Source of the DNA: Formosa sediminum
GTDB taxonomy: Bacteria > Bacteroidota > Bacteroidia > Flavobacteriales > Flavobacteriaceae
Assembly: GCF_007197735.1 (NCBI RefSeq)
Contig: NZ_CP041637.1
Location: 1,054,001-1,118,000 of the forward strand
Direction: 5' to 3'
DNA: 64,000 nucleotides
Below the pieces are notes generated by a model. That model had not been told where the DNA came from and ran no database searches. It saw only the letters and a program-made list of their open reading frames with translations. Positions 17,572 to 26,636 of the stretch are shown one piece after another; position 1 is the first letter of the stretch; every line of letters begins with the position of its first letter. A program made the translations under genes and the position numbers.

Positions 17572-19623
17572 TTAGCTTATTTGTAATCCGTTAGTTACGC
17601 CTTTTTCATCCGGATTAACAAATACTAATTTGCCTTCTGCTGTTTCGGTCATTAAAATCATACCTTCACTTTCTACACCACGTAATGCTCTTGGCGCTAG
17701 GTTTACAAGTACTGTAACACGTTTTCCAACTACATCTTCTGGTTTAAAACTTTCGGCAATTCCAGAGACAATAGTTCTCACATCAATTCCGGTGTCTACT
17801 TTTAAAACCAATAATTTTTTAGCTTTCGGCATTTTCTCTGCTTCTAAAATCGTGCCAACACGTAAATCTAATTTAGAGAAATCATCGAAAGTAATAGTAT
17901 CTTTTTGTGGTTCAGCTACTTTGTTAGCGGCTTCGTTAGCTTTCTTACTCGCAATTAATTTATCTAATTGTTGCTGTATGGTGTCGTCTTCAATTTTAGT
18001 AAATAACAATTCTGCTTTTGCTATTTGGTGTCCGGCAGTAAGTAATACATCTTTAATTGCAATGCTATCCCAATTATTTTCATCTGAAAGGTTTAATATT
18101 ACTTTAAGTTTCTCTGATGTAAATGGTAAGAAAGGCTCCGATAACGTAGCAAGACCGGCAGCAATTTGTAACGCTACAAACATTATGGTTTGTGTACGAG
18201 CCACATCGACTTTAATCATTTTCCAAGGTTCTTCATCGGCTAAATACTTGTTTCCAAGTCGGGCTAAATTCATTAATTCTTGGCTTCCTTCACGGAATCT
18301 GTAGCGTTCTATAGAGCTTGAAATTACAGACGGATAAGCTTTTAAAGCGGCTAAAGTTTCTTCGTCTACTTGAGAGAATTCGCCTGCTGTAGGGACAACA
18401 CCGTTATAATATTTATTGGTTAACACCACTACACGGTTAATAAAGTTCCCGAAAATAGCAACCAACTCGTTATTATTTCTGGCTTGGAAATCTTTCCAAG
18501 TAAAGTCGTTATCTTTAGTCTCAGGAGCATTTGCTGTTAACGCATAACGCAATACATCTTGTTGTCCTGGGAAATCTTCTAAATATTCTGGTAACCAAAC
18601 GGCCCAGTTTTTAGAAGTCGATAATTTGTTACCTTCTAAGTTTAAAAATTCGTTAGCTGGTACATTTTCAGGTAAAATATAAGACCCTTCTGCTTTTAAC
18701 ATAGCTGGGAAAATTATACAGTGAAATACAATATTATCTTTCCCGATAAAGTGCACTAGTGTGGTGTCTTTATCTTTCCAATACGGTTCCCAATCTTTCC
18801 CTTCGCGAGCAGCCCATTCTTTAGTAGATGAGATGTAACCAATAGGCGCATCAAACCAAACGTAAAGTACTTTTCCTTCGGCACCTTCTACAGGAACGGG
18901 AATTCCCCAATCTAAATCGCGAGTTACGGCACGTGGTCTTAAACCGTCGTCTATCCAAGATTTTACTTGACCATAAACATTAGGTTTCCAGTCTTTTTTA
19001 TGACCTTTTAAAATCCATTCTTTTAAAAAGTCTTCGTGCTTATCTAAAGGTAAAAACCAGTGTTTAGTTTGTTTTAAAGTGGGTACGTTTCCTGTAATAG
19101 CCGATTTTGGATTTATTAAATCTGTGGCATTTAAACTACTTCCACATTTTTCGCACTGGTCGCCATAAGCTTCTTCGTTACCACATTTTGGACATGTTCC
19201 TGTTACAAAACGGTCTGCTAAAAACTGATTTGCTTCTTCATCGTATAACTGCTCTGTTGTTTCTTCTGTAAATTCTCCTTTTTCATATAAAGTTGTAAAG
19301 AATTCTGAAGCCGTGTCATGATGAATTTTAGCTGAGGTTCTAGAATAATTATCAAAAGAAACGCCAAAATCTTCAAACGATGTTTTAATAATCGCGTGGT
19401 ATTTATCTACAATATCTTGAGGCGTTACACCTTCTTTTTTAGCTTTAATTGTAATGGGTACACCATGTTCGTCGCTTCCGCAAATAAAAAGAACATCGTT
19501 TCCAGTTAAGCGTAAATATCGTGCATAAATATCTGCAGGTACATAAACACCGGCTAAGTGGCCAATGTGTATTGGGCCGTTGGTGTAAGGTAACGCTGCT
19601 GTAATGGTATATCTTTTAGACAT
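17572..19623 (-). CDS. metG: Methionine-tRNA ligase
   Basis: A 683-residue class I synthetase that charges tRNA-Met. It has the HIGH signature in PIHIGHLAG, a zinc knuckle with CPKCG and CEKCG (about residues 142-163), the KMSKS-loop variant KLSTSKN, and a C-terminal tRNA-binding OB domain starting near residue 580 ([20 protein letters not shown]). The frame is open from 19671, but a TACTTTTG -7 box at 19647-19654 lies inside that extension, so ATG 19623 ([16 protein letters not shown]) is the start. Confidence 0.96.
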   Translation of the reverse strand: MSKRYTITAALPYTNGPIHIGHLAGVYVPADIYARYLRLTGNDVLFICGSDEHGVPITIKAKKEGVTPQDIVDKYHAIIKTSFEDFGVSFDNYSRTSAKIHHDTASEFFTTLYEKGEFTEETTEQLYDEEANQFLADRFVTGTCPKCGNEEAYGDQCEKCGSSLNATDLINPKSAITGNVPTLKQTKHWFLPLDKHEDFLKEWILKGHKKDWKPNVYGQVKSWIDDGLRPRAVTRDLDWGIPVPVEGAEGKVLYVWFDAPIGYISSTKEWAAREGKDWEPYWKDKDTTLVHFIGKDNIVFHCIIFPAMLKAEGSYILPENVPANEFLNLEGNKLSTSKNWAVWLPEYLEDFPGQQDVLRYALTANAPETKDNDFTWKDFQARNNNELVAIFGNFINRVVVLTNKYYNGVVPTAGEFSQVDEETLAALKAYPSVISSSIERYRFREGSQELMNLARLGNKYLADEEPWKMIKVDVARTQTIMFVALQIAAGLATLSEPFLPFTSEKLKVILNLSDENNWDSIAIKDVLLTAGHQIAKAELLFTKIEDDTIQQQLDKLIASKKANEAANKVAEPQKDTITFDDFSKLDLRVGTILEAEKMPKAKKLLVLKVDTGIDVRTIVSGIAESFKPEDVVGKRVTVLVNLAPRALRGVESEGMILMTETAEGKLVFVNPDEKGVTNGLQIS

Positions 19624-19646
19624 GTCTTGTTTCGGTTTTAAAGGCA

Positions 19647-19654
19647 CAAAAGTA
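19647..19654 (-). promoter_or_regulatory. Putative -7 box of metG (TACTTTTG)
   Basis: An exact TAnnTTTG match on the minus strand, 23 nt before ATG 19623. It rules out the longer start at 19671. Confidence 0.45.
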
Positions 19655-19708
19655 CGCATTTCATTAACCATTTAGAAAAAAAATGTATTTTTACAAAAAG
19701 CACATTTT

Positions 19709-20737
19709 ATGTCCTCATACAAATTATTCTTATCCCTATTTTTTATTGTTTTTAGTTTAAATTTAAGTCCCATAATGGCGCAACAATCTACAGTTTCTTC
19801 TAAAGTAAATACACCTAAAACTTATATTAAACCACCGTATTTAAAAGCAGGCGATACAGTTGCTATTGTAGCCCCTTCTGGAGTTTTAAAAAATAGATAT
19901 GACGAATTGGAGCGTGCTAAAACTTTATTAGAAAGTTGGGGATTACATACTGTAGTTGGCGAACATGTATTTGCACAAAACGGACACTTTGCAGGAACAG
20001 ATAAACAACGTGCAGCAGATTTTCAGAAGGCCTTAGACGACCCTAAAGTTAAAGCCATTTGGTGTGCTCGAGGCGGATATGGTACCGTGAGAATGATAGA
20101 TTTATTAGATTATTCTAAGTTTAAGTTACAACCAAAATGGGTTATTGGGTATTCAGATATTACGGCCATTCATAACCAGATACACAATTTAGGTTACCAA
20201 TCTATGCATGCTATGATGTGCGTGAGTTTACCTCAGAATATATCAGATATTCCCGAAACTATCTCGACTTTTAAAGATGCAATTTTTGGAAACCATTTAT
20301 CTTATGTTTTAAAAGGGTCTACTTACAATAAACCAGGCATGGTGACCGGACCACTTACAGGAGGTAATTTAACACTGTTACATACCATGTTAGGTTCGGA
20401 AACCAGTATTGATGTTTCTGGAGAAATTCTTTTTATTGAAGAAATAGGCGAGTACGCCTACCATATAGACCGGATGTTACAAAGCTTAAAACGTGCCGGA
20501 TATTTTGAACATTGTAAAGGAATTTTGGTGGGAGATATGAGTAAGGTACGTAAAAACACCACAGCGTTTGGTAGAACGATTGAAGAAATTGTTCTGGATA
20601 TAGCGGCCGATTACGATTTTCCTGTAGCCTTTAATATGCCTGCTGGACACGAAAAAGATAATCGCGCCTTAATTTTTGGAAGTACCGTAACACTGAAAGT
20701 TGAAAAAAATGAATCGACTTTAGTATTTAAGGAGTAA
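19709..20737 (+). CDS. Exported LD-carboxypeptidase, S66 family
   Basis: A 342-residue peptidase that trims the terminal D-Ala from muropeptide tetrapeptides during peptidoglycan recycling. The S66 catalytic Ser149 is in GYSDITAIH, with the Glu in FIEEIGEYAYHIDRML and the His in NMPAGHEKDNRALIFG. Unlike the cytoplasmic E. coli LdcA, it begins with a clear signal peptide (MSSYKLFLSLFFIVFSLNLSPIMAQ), so it should act in the periplasm. It is divergent from metG. A TATTTTTA sequence, one mismatch from the -7 consensus, lies just upstream. Confidence 0.93.
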   Translation: MSSYKLFLSLFFIVFSLNLSPIMAQQSTVSSKVNTPKTYIKPPYLKAGDTVAIVAPSGVLKNRYDELERAKTLLESWGLHTVVGEHVFAQNGHFAGTDKQRAADFQKALDDPKVKAIWCARGGYGTVRMIDLLDYSKFKLQPKWVIGYSDITAIHNQIHNLGYQSMHAMMCVSLPQNISDIPETISTFKDAIFGNHLSYVLKGSTYNKPGMVTGPLTGGNLTLLHTMLGSETSIDVSGEILFIEEIGEYAYHIDRMLQSLKRAGYFEHCKGILVGDMSKVRKNTTAFGRTIEEIVLDIAADYDFPVAFNMPAGHEKDNRALIFGSTVTLKVEKNESTLVFKE

Positions 20738-20923
20738 GGTTGAAAACTGGCTCATAACGTTTCTTGGTTTAAGCTTTTACCTAGATAGTATTCATGTGGA
20801 CATGCCGAACTGGTTTCGGTATCTCATAGAAAGTAAGCTGTTTCTAATTTTGATGTGATTCTGAAACAAATTCTGAATGACGTATTGAACAATATAAATA
20901 AATTCTAAAAAAGAAATACAAAA
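20738..20923. other. Non-coding stretch before the ATPase remnant
   Basis: Contains a short segment (about 20799-20850) without a usable frame. No promoter or terminator hairpin could be assigned. Confidence 0.35.
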
Positions 20924-21103
20924 TTCAATTCTCAATTTATTATTGCGACACATTTTTCCCTGTTAATGGCATATCCAGAAGCAACGATTCACGAGGTGAC
21001 TGATGGCGGAATGTAAAAGACAGCTTTAGAAAATTCAGAATATGTTCCTATCACAAAAATGTGTCTTGATAATCTAAACACGTTTTTAAAGTATTTAGAA
21101 TAG
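20924..21103 (+). pseudogene. Decayed C-terminal end of a predicted AAA/ABC-type ATPase
   Basis: In one frame the sequence reads FNSQFIIATHFSLLMAYPEA, then TIHEVTDGGM, a TAA at 21014-21016, then KTALENSEYVPITKMC, LDNLNTFLKYLE and a stop at 21101-21103. This matches the closing part of the small predicted ATPases of the COG3910 type as I remember them: the H-loop IATHSP-LLAYP, a TIYE--DGG strand, and a final helix with LT--FL-NP--FLK-L. An in-frame stop and the absence of any Walker A or B region upstream show a dead fragment. Family assignment is from memory of the motif pattern. Confidence 0.5.
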
Positions 21104-21457
21104 TTAATATAGCTTTCGCTGAAATATAAAAAACAGCAAACTTCCCAAACAGTACAGTGCCACGTCTACCCAATCTGCAGTATATCTCGGGTTTGACTTT
21201 GGGAGCCACCGTTCAAATACCAAGGCATAGAAAAGTGTTAATAGAACAATGGGTAATAAAGGAAGATATCTATCTTGGTCTGCTTTTATAAGGCGAACAC
21301 CAATCAAGCAAATCGATAAAACAAGCGGCATACACAAGGCATCATTTACATAGAATGTTATCCAATTGGGGAGCGGTAAATTTAAAATACTAGCGCTGTA
21401 AATACTGCTTGCCACAACTAATCCAGCTATAAACACAGGATGTTTTAAAATGTTCAT
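21104..21457 (-). CDS. Membrane protein of unknown function
   Basis: A 117-residue protein with four hydrophobic helices (about 5-27, 33-52, 62-83 and 93-115) and a conserved-looking polar loop (RWLPKSNPRYTADWVDVALY). The frame opens at 21481, but ATG 21457 overlaps the TGA of the upstream zinc-ribbon gene as ATGA (21454-21457), so that start is preferred and the genes are translationally coupled. No family recognised. Confidence 0.75.
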   Translation of the reverse strand: MNILKHPVFIAGLVVASSIYSASILNLPLPNWITFYVNDALCMPLVLSICLIGVRLIKADQDRYLPLLPIVLLTLFYALVFERWLPKSNPRYTADWVDVALYCLGSLLFFIFQRKLY

Positions 21458-21762
21458 GCTGCTAAAAAAGTAAAAAGCCAAGCAAAAAAAGCTCCAATGG
21501 CCATTACAACAATAACTATAGAATTTGTAAGGTGAGCGCCAATACGAACAAAAGGATTTTTACTTTGTTTTCCGGATTCAATCCATGATGGCGATGTTTT
21601 TTTCTGAGTGTTTTCGCGTTCTATACGTTGTTTTTCACGTTCTTGATGTGCTATTTCACGACGTTTTTTATAAGAAAGAAGGGTGCCACAGTTAGAACAA
21701 TGGTCGGCATTGGTGTTGTATAAACCACAATTCGGACATTTTATTTGAACTGTACCACCCAT
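21454..21762 (-). CDS. Zinc-ribbon protein with C-terminal membrane anchor
   Basis: A 102-residue protein: an N-terminal zinc ribbon with two CxxC pairs (CPNC, residues 9-12, and CSNC, about 22-25), a charged helix rich in Arg, Glu and Lys (about 33-60), and a single C-terminal membrane helix (about 80-100). It would be anchored in the inner membrane with the zinc ribbon in the cytoplasm. It is coupled to the four-helix membrane protein that follows, so the two may form a complex. Function unknown. Confidence 0.78.
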   Translation of the reverse strand: MGGTVQIKCPNCGLYNTNADHCSNCGTLLSYKKRREIAHQEREKQRIERENTQKKTSPSWIESGKQSKNPFVRIGAHLTNSIVIVVMAIGAFFAWLFTFLAA

Positions 21763-21844
21763 ATAATTATCTTGTTAAATATATTTTATCTAATTCAGTT
21801 TAAATATAAAAAAGGAATCAAGATATCTTTAACGTAAATGCAAT

Positions 21845-23752
21845 TTATAAGGTCTCTTTTAACCATTTAAAAAACTCGTGTTGCCAAACTAAAGCGTTTT
21901 GAGGTTGTAGCACCCAATGGTTTTCATCTGGTAAATACAATAATTTACTTTTAATATTTCGTAATTGTGCCGCTTGAAAAGCTGCTAAACCTTGTTCTAT
22001 AGGTACGCGATAATCTTTACCGCCTTGAATAATTAAAATTGGTGTATCCCATTTATCGACATATGTTATTGGATTAAATTCGTTAAATGCTTTTTGTGCT
22101 GTTGCATTTGATTTATCCCAATAGTTTCCGCCAAAATCATGATTAACAAAAAATAATTCTTCTGTTGTTCCTGCCATAGTTCTGGTATCGAAAACGCCAT
22201 CGTGTGCAATAAAAGATTTAAATCGTTTATTGTGTATTCCCGCTAAATAGAATACAGAATAACCACCATAGCTTGCTCCAATGGCACCTAATCTGTCAGT
22301 GTCTACATACGGTTCTTTAGCAATATTATCTATAGCAGATAGATAATCATCCATGACTTGTCCTCCCCAATCTTTGCTAATAGCCTCGTTCCATGCTACA
22401 CCATGTCCTGGCATACCTCTACGGTTTGGTGCTACAATAATATAGCCTTGAGATGACATAAGTTGGAAATTCCAACGGTACGAATAAAATTGAGATAATG
22501 GCGATTGCGGTCCGCCTTGAGCATATAATAAGGTTGGGTATTTTTTAGTAGCATCGAAATTTGGAGGTAAAATAACCCAAACTAACATTTGTTTATTATC
22601 TGTAGTGGTTACGTAACGTTTTTCTACCTTAGGTAAATCTAATTTACTGTACAAGTCATCATTTAGAGCAGTTAGTTGTTTAAAAGCAGAATCCTTTAAG
22701 TTAAAGGTGTAAATCTCACTTGCCTGATTCATGTCACCTCGAGTAACTATCAATTTGTCGTCTAGTTCGGCAACGATACCTCTAACATCAAACTGACCTT
22801 TAGAGAGTTGTTTAACTACAGGAGCCATGCGTTTTTTTCCAGGATAATTTACCGTGAACAACTGTATGGTGCCGTCTACAGGTGCGGTAAAATACAGTTT
22901 AGACCCATCTTTACTCCAAACAAAACTATTTACAGTACCATCCCAATGTTGAGTTAAGTTTTGTTTTATTCCGCTTTCAAAAACAACAATATCATTTTTG
23001 TCGCTTTCGTAACCATCGGTTTTCATTTGTAACCAAGCTAAGGCGCCTTTTGGTGAGAACGCTGGATTGGTGTCGTATCCTTTATTAGATTCGGTAATAT
23101 TTATAGTGGTTTTAGTCGCAATATCGTATTTGTAAATATCGGTATTTGTACTCGTAGCGTATGCTTTTCCTTTTAATTTTTTACTAACGTAGTAGATGCT
23201 TTTACTGTCTGGACTCCAAATATAATCTTCGTCGCCACCAAACGGACGTTGTGGTGTGTAATAGGGTTGGTTAGGCATAAGGTCTATAGCCGCATCATCA
23301 TCGGCGTCTACTTTTTTATAAAAGACATGCTCGTAAGACCCATCGCTCCAAGTATCCCAATGGCGATTGTCTAAATCTGTAAACACATACGCATTGGCTT
23401 TATCAAGATTTTTGTAAATATCTTTAGCTTTTACATCTTCTAAATGCACGGTTTTGTGAAATAATTTAAAAGTACCATCTGGAGATATTTTTTTGTCTGC
23501 AACCGCAACATCTTCCTTTTCAATTTGTACAGCCTTTCCGCCATTAACAGGTATTTTAAAATAGGAGGTATCAAAAGTGTTGTTTTCAATATTCGGAATT
23601 TTAACACTGTAAAAAAGGAGTGTGCCATCTGTAGAGAGTCCCATGGCGTTAATGCGTTTTACACTCCAAAGTAATTCGGGATTCATTACCTGTTGTGCAG
23701 TAGATAAATAGCTAGTAATCAATGTTATTAGAATTAGGATTAATTTTTTCAT
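21845..23752 (-). CDS. Secreted S9 family prolyl oligopeptidase-like peptidase
   Basis: A 635-residue exported peptidase. The signal peptide is MKKLILILITLITSYLSTAQ; the frame opens 8 codons earlier at a TTG, but that lies inside a -7 box. An N-terminal beta-propeller (about 25-370, with repeats such as IWSPDSKSIYYVS and FSPKGALAWLQM) precedes an alpha/beta hydrolase domain. The catalytic Ser is about residue 494 in GASYGG, the Asp is in IIQGGKDYRVP and the His in LPDENHWV. Likely a periplasmic dipeptidyl or acylaminoacyl peptidase used in peptide degradation. Confidence 0.92.
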   Translation of the reverse strand: MKKLILILITLITSYLSTAQQVMNPELLWSVKRINAMGLSTDGTLLFYSVKIPNIENNTFDTSYFKIPVNGGKAVQIEKEDVAVADKKISPDGTFKLFHKTVHLEDVKAKDIYKNLDKANAYVFTDLDNRHWDTWSDGSYEHVFYKKVDADDDAAIDLMPNQPYYTPQRPFGGDEDYIWSPDSKSIYYVSKKLKGKAYATSTNTDIYKYDIATKTTINITESNKGYDTNPAFSPKGALAWLQMKTDGYESDKNDIVVFESGIKQNLTQHWDGTVNSFVWSKDGSKLYFTAPVDGTIQLFTVNYPGKKRMAPVVKQLSKGQFDVRGIVAELDDKLIVTRGDMNQASEIYTFNLKDSAFKQLTALNDDLYSKLDLPKVEKRYVTTTDNKQMLVWVILPPNFDATKKYPTLLYAQGGPQSPLSQFYSYRWNFQLMSSQGYIIVAPNRRGMPGHGVAWNEAISKDWGGQVMDDYLSAIDNIAKEPYVDTDRLGAIGASYGGYSVFYLAGIHNKRFKSFIAHDGVFDTRTMAGTTEELFFVNHDFGGNYWDKSNATAQKAFNEFNPITYVDKWDTPILIIQGGKDYRVPIEQGLAAFQAAQLRNIKSKLLYLPDENHWVLQPQNALVWQHEFFKWLKETL

Positions 23753-23770
23753 TTGTATATAAATTGAACT

Positions 23771-23792
23771 CCTCAAATATACGGATTTGAGG
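23771..23792 (-). promoter_or_regulatory. -7 box within a perfect dyad upstream of the S9 peptidase
   Basis: CCTCAAAT (23771-23778) and ATTTGAGG (23785-23792) form an 8-bp perfect inverted repeat with a 6-bp spacer. The minus-strand -7 box TATATTTG (23774-23781) overlaps one arm, 21 nt before the ATG. A protein bound to the dyad would block the promoter. Confidence 0.45.
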
Positions 23793-23950
23793 TTGTTTCA
23801 TTTATTAAAAATAGTATAAAGTAAATAGTGCTTTTGGCATATATTTTAATGTTTAAGAAGAAATTATGCTTAGAATAAGTTGCGACATAAAAACAGATTT
23901 TAAAATGTTCTTTGTAATTTAGAATTCTAATGTTATAATTTTCAGTAATC

Positions 23951-24310
23951 ATGGCGCAGCATAATGAACTTGGTGAATTGGGAGAAGATATGGCTGTTAG
24001 CTTTCTGCAGAACAAAGGTTACGAGATTATAGAACGTAATTATCGGTACAGAAAAGCAGAAGTAGATATTTTGGCAAAGAAAGTCGATATACTTGCTGTA
24101 GTTGAGGTGAAGACGCGGTCGACTTCTGTTTTTGGAAATCCGCAGGATTTTGTTAAACCAAAACAGATTCAGCGTTTAGTGGCAGCAGTAGATGCTTATG
24201 TGACGTCTAATGATTTAGATGTAGAAGTGCGTTTTGATATTATCGCCATTGTAAAAACCAATCAGAATTACGAGATTGAACATTTAGAAAATGCTTTTTA
24301 TCATTTTTAA
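23951..24310 (+). CDS. yraN: YraN family (UPF0102) nuclease-like protein
   Basis: A 119-residue protein of the YraN family, which has a restriction-endonuclease-like fold. The core motif is visible: GYEIIERNYRYRKAEVDILAK followed by VVEVKTRS, giving the Asp and Glu-x-Lys of the fold. Its function in bacteria is unsettled; a role in DNA processing is suspected. The next gene starts 11 bp after its stop, so the two are probably co-transcribed. Confidence 0.92.
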   Translation: MAQHNELGELGEDMAVSFLQNKGYEIIERNYRYRKAEVDILAKKVDILAVVEVKTRSTSVFGNPQDFVKPKQIQRLVAAVDAYVTSNDLDVEVRFDIIAIVKTNQNYEIEHLENAFYHF

Positions 24311-24321
24311 AATAAAAACTT

Positions 24322-25287
24322 ATGAAACTAGTAGTATTAGACGGTTACACATTAAACCCTGGCGATTTAAGTTGGGATGCATTAAAGGCATTAACAACTG
24401 TAACAATTAACGACCGTACAGCTATAAATAACGCTGCAATACTGGAAGCTGTTGGCGATGCGGAAGCAGTTATTACTAACAAAGTACCATTGCAGAAAGC
24501 CGTGTTAGAACAATTACCCAATTTAAAATACATTGGTGTATCTGCAACAGGCTTTAATATAATAGATATTGAGGCTGCTAAACATCAAGATATAGTGGTT
24601 ACTAATGTGCCTGCCTATAGTACAAAGTCTGTTGCTCAATTTACAATGGCGTTAATTTTGGAGTTGTGTCATCATGTTGGAGCACATAGTACCGCTGTGC
24701 ATTCGGGACAATGGGAAAACGCTAAAGATTTTAGTTTTTGGAATAGTCCGTTAATAGAATTAGAAGGTAAAACTATTGGTATTGTTGGGTTTGGGCAAAT
24801 AGGAAAAGCGACAGCGGCATTAGCTCAGGCTTTTGGCATGCAGGTTTTAGTGCATAATAGAACGGTCTATCCAGACTATGAAACCGATACCCTAACTTTT
24901 GTTGATTTAGATACTTTGCTGTCTGAAGCCGATTTTTTGAGTTTGCATTGTCCAATGACAGAAGATACAGCAGGTATTATTAATACTGCATCGTTAGCTA
25001 AAATGAAATCGGGTGCCTTTTTAATTAATACCTCTCGTGGCGGATTAGTGGTGGAAGCCGATTTAGCTGAAGCTTTAAATTCTGATAACATTGCAGGTGC
25101 AGCTGTAGATGTTGTTTCTGAAGAACCTATAGCATCTAATAATCCGCTTTTAGGTGCCAAAAATTGTATTATTACACCGCATATTGCTTGGGCACCTTTA
25201 GAAGCCAGAAGGCGTTGTATGGACATTGTTGTGGCTAATGTAAAAGCTTTTTTAAACGATGCGCTTGTAAATGTTGTGTCGGAGTAA
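24322..25287 (+). CDS. D-2-hydroxyacid dehydrogenase (glycerate/hydroxypyruvate type)
   Basis: A 321-residue NAD(P)-dependent enzyme. It has the NAD-binding GIVGFGQIGKA (about residues 152-162), the catalytic Arg in NTSRGGLV, a Glu in VVSEEPIASNNPLL and the catalytic His in ITPHIAWAPLEAR. The last motif is like glycerate dehydrogenase (HprA), reducing hydroxypyruvate or glyoxylate, but the exact substrate cannot be fixed. It follows yraN closely. Confidence 0.9.
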   Translation: MKLVVLDGYTLNPGDLSWDALKALTTVTINDRTAINNAAILEAVGDAEAVITNKVPLQKAVLEQLPNLKYIGVSATGFNIIDIEAAKHQDIVVTNVPAYSTKSVAQFTMALILELCHHVGAHSTAVHSGQWENAKDFSFWNSPLIELEGKTIGIVGFGQIGKATAALAQAFGMQVLVHNRTVYPDYETDTLTFVDLDTLLSEADFLSLHCPMTEDTAGIINTASLAKMKSGAFLINTSRGGLVVEADLAEALNSDNIAGAAVDVVSEEPIASNNPLLGAKNCIITPHIAWAPLEARRRCMDIVVANVKAFLNDALVNVVSE

Positions 25288-25614
25288 ATTAAAACAGTAA
25301 ATTTTAAATAAATTTATCCATTAGTTGGGTGTAGAGTGAATTTTATTATGACATTAAAATTTAGAGAATACATGTATTTAAATACATAATTCATGATAAT
25401 AGACGCTTTTATTTCATTTATAATAAAAATATAAGCATACATATTGGTGTAGTATAAGTGTATACATTAAAAACAGAGTTGTTTTGTTGTTTTTTAGTTC
25501 TTTTAAGTAGTCTTAAGAAATAGATATGCATCTTTATCTATTTTAAGAAAAGCAATACTGTTTATAAAGTAAAGACTCTAAATGTTAAAAAGGAATAATT
25601 TAAACTAAACCATT
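25288..25614 (+). promoter_or_regulatory. Regulatory region of the hydrolase gene
   Basis: A 327-bp AT-rich region without a coding frame. It contains the 20-bp direct-repeat element at 25446-25465, then TTTTTTAGTT at 25490-25499 (44 bp from the start of the element, as before susC), a TTAAG-TAGT-CTTAA dyad near 25503-25516, and a leader hairpin AATAGAT (25519-25525) / ATCTATT (25536-25542). Confidence 0.5.
25446..25465 (+). promoter_or_regulatory. Direct-repeat operator candidate, copy 1
   Basis: GGTGTAGTATAAGTGTATAC. Two GTGTA half-sites start 11 bp apart (25447 and 25458), about one helical turn. The same 20 bp with a single difference occur upstream of susC at 28244-28263, also followed by TTTTTTAGTT at a distance of 44 bp. 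The element is probably bound by the TPR-HTH regulator encoded between them (inference). Confidence 0.6.
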
Positions 25615-26505
25615 ATGTTAAAAAAGCTTGTTGCATTATCATTTATTATCTGTGTGTGTAATAATTTAATAGGGCAATCTACGTATCAATTTCCTAAAGA
25701 ATACACGGTTTTAAATGTCGAGCCTGCTAAAACAGATTCTAGAATAAAAGAAGCTAATACGCCGCATTTAGTTGTGTATAATCCAACAGCCAAACAAGGT
25801 AAGCTATTGTTGTTTATGCCAGGTACAGGAGGTATTGCCTTAAAGGGACCAAAGAGTTTATTTTCTGTAGCTGTATATCAAGGATATCATGTAATTAATC
25901 TATCCTATATTAATACGCCAGCAGTGGCACAAATATGTAGAGGAAATACGCTAACAAAAAATTCTAAATGTACTTCAGATTTTAGGACAATGCGTATTTA
26001 TGGCGATAATAATTTCTCACTTATAGAAGATGAAGCACATGATGCTATAGTAAACCGATTAACTAAGTTGCTTATTTATTTAGCTGAAAATGATAAAAAA
26101 GGCAATTGGGGTGCATATCTGGAAAATGGCAAACCAAAATGGAGTGAAATAGCTGTCTCTGGTCAGTCTCAAGGCGGAGGCATGGCAGCTTTTATAGCGA
26201 AACGTGAGCGCGTGGCACGCGTAGTAGATTTTTCTGGTGGTTGGGATTTTTCAGCCAAAAACAAAATTGCGTTTTGGTATACCAACGAGAGTGCAACACC
26301 TTTAGATTTATGGTATGGTACATATCATGTTACCGAGCCTATGGCTAAAACTATTGAAGAAACTTATTTAGCCATGGGGATCCCTAAAGATCATATTTAC
26401 CCTTTTAATTTACCTGTCCCTGAAGGAAAAAAAGGACACTCTAATGGTGTTAGAAATATAGGGTATACAGACCAATGGATTGAATTGTTAGGAAAAGGAA
26501 ATTAA
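25615..26505 (+). CDS. Secreted alpha/beta hydrolase-like protein (BPSS1187-like)
   Basis: A 296-residue exported protein (signal peptide about residues 1-20, ending NLIGQ). It has an alpha/beta hydrolase core: LLLFMPGTGG (oxyanion-type strand), a nucleophile elbow GQSQGGG with Ser185, and a late His in KGHSNGVRNIGY. The form of these motifs resembles the BPSS1187 family of uncharacterised hydrolases. It could cleave an ester or thioester in the periplasm. It shares an operator-like element with susC, which links it to the uptake locus, and it ends with a strong terminator, so it is transcribed alone. Confidence 0.82.
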   Translation: MLKKLVALSFIICVCNNLIGQSTYQFPKEYTVLNVEPAKTDSRIKEANTPHLVVYNPTAKQGKLLLFMPGTGGIALKGPKSLFSVAVYQGYHVINLSYINTPAVAQICRGNTLTKNSKCTSDFRTMRIYGDNNFSLIEDEAHDAIVNRLTKLLIYLAENDKKGNWGAYLENGKPKWSEIAVSGQSQGGGMAAFIAKRERVARVVDFSGGWDFSAKNKIAFWYTNESATPLDLWYGTYHVTEPMAKTIEETYLAMGIPKDHIYPFNLPVPEGKKGHSNGVRNIGYTDQWIELLGKGN

Positions 26506-26562
26506 ATGCGCATAATTTCTGAGTTAATCTCATAAAAAGACTTAATAATTATATTTTTCTAT

Positions 26563-26613
26563 AAAAAAGTATGTTAGAAAGTAAGTAATTTTACTCTCTA
26601 GCATACTTTTTTT
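26563..26613 (+). terminator. Strong terminator after the hydrolase gene
   Basis: A 22-bp stem (26563-26584 with 26591-26612) with one G-U pair and one mismatch, a 6-nt loop and a T7 run. It separates the hydrolase from the regulator gene that starts at 26637. Confidence 0.88.
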
Positions 26614-26636
26614 ATTAAGAATTGGAGTTATTGTAA

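Noticed and set aside
17630-18304. Long plus-strand open frame of 224 codons
   Set aside because: It lies wholly inside metG on the opposite strand and has no family features; it is a shadow of a conserved gene.
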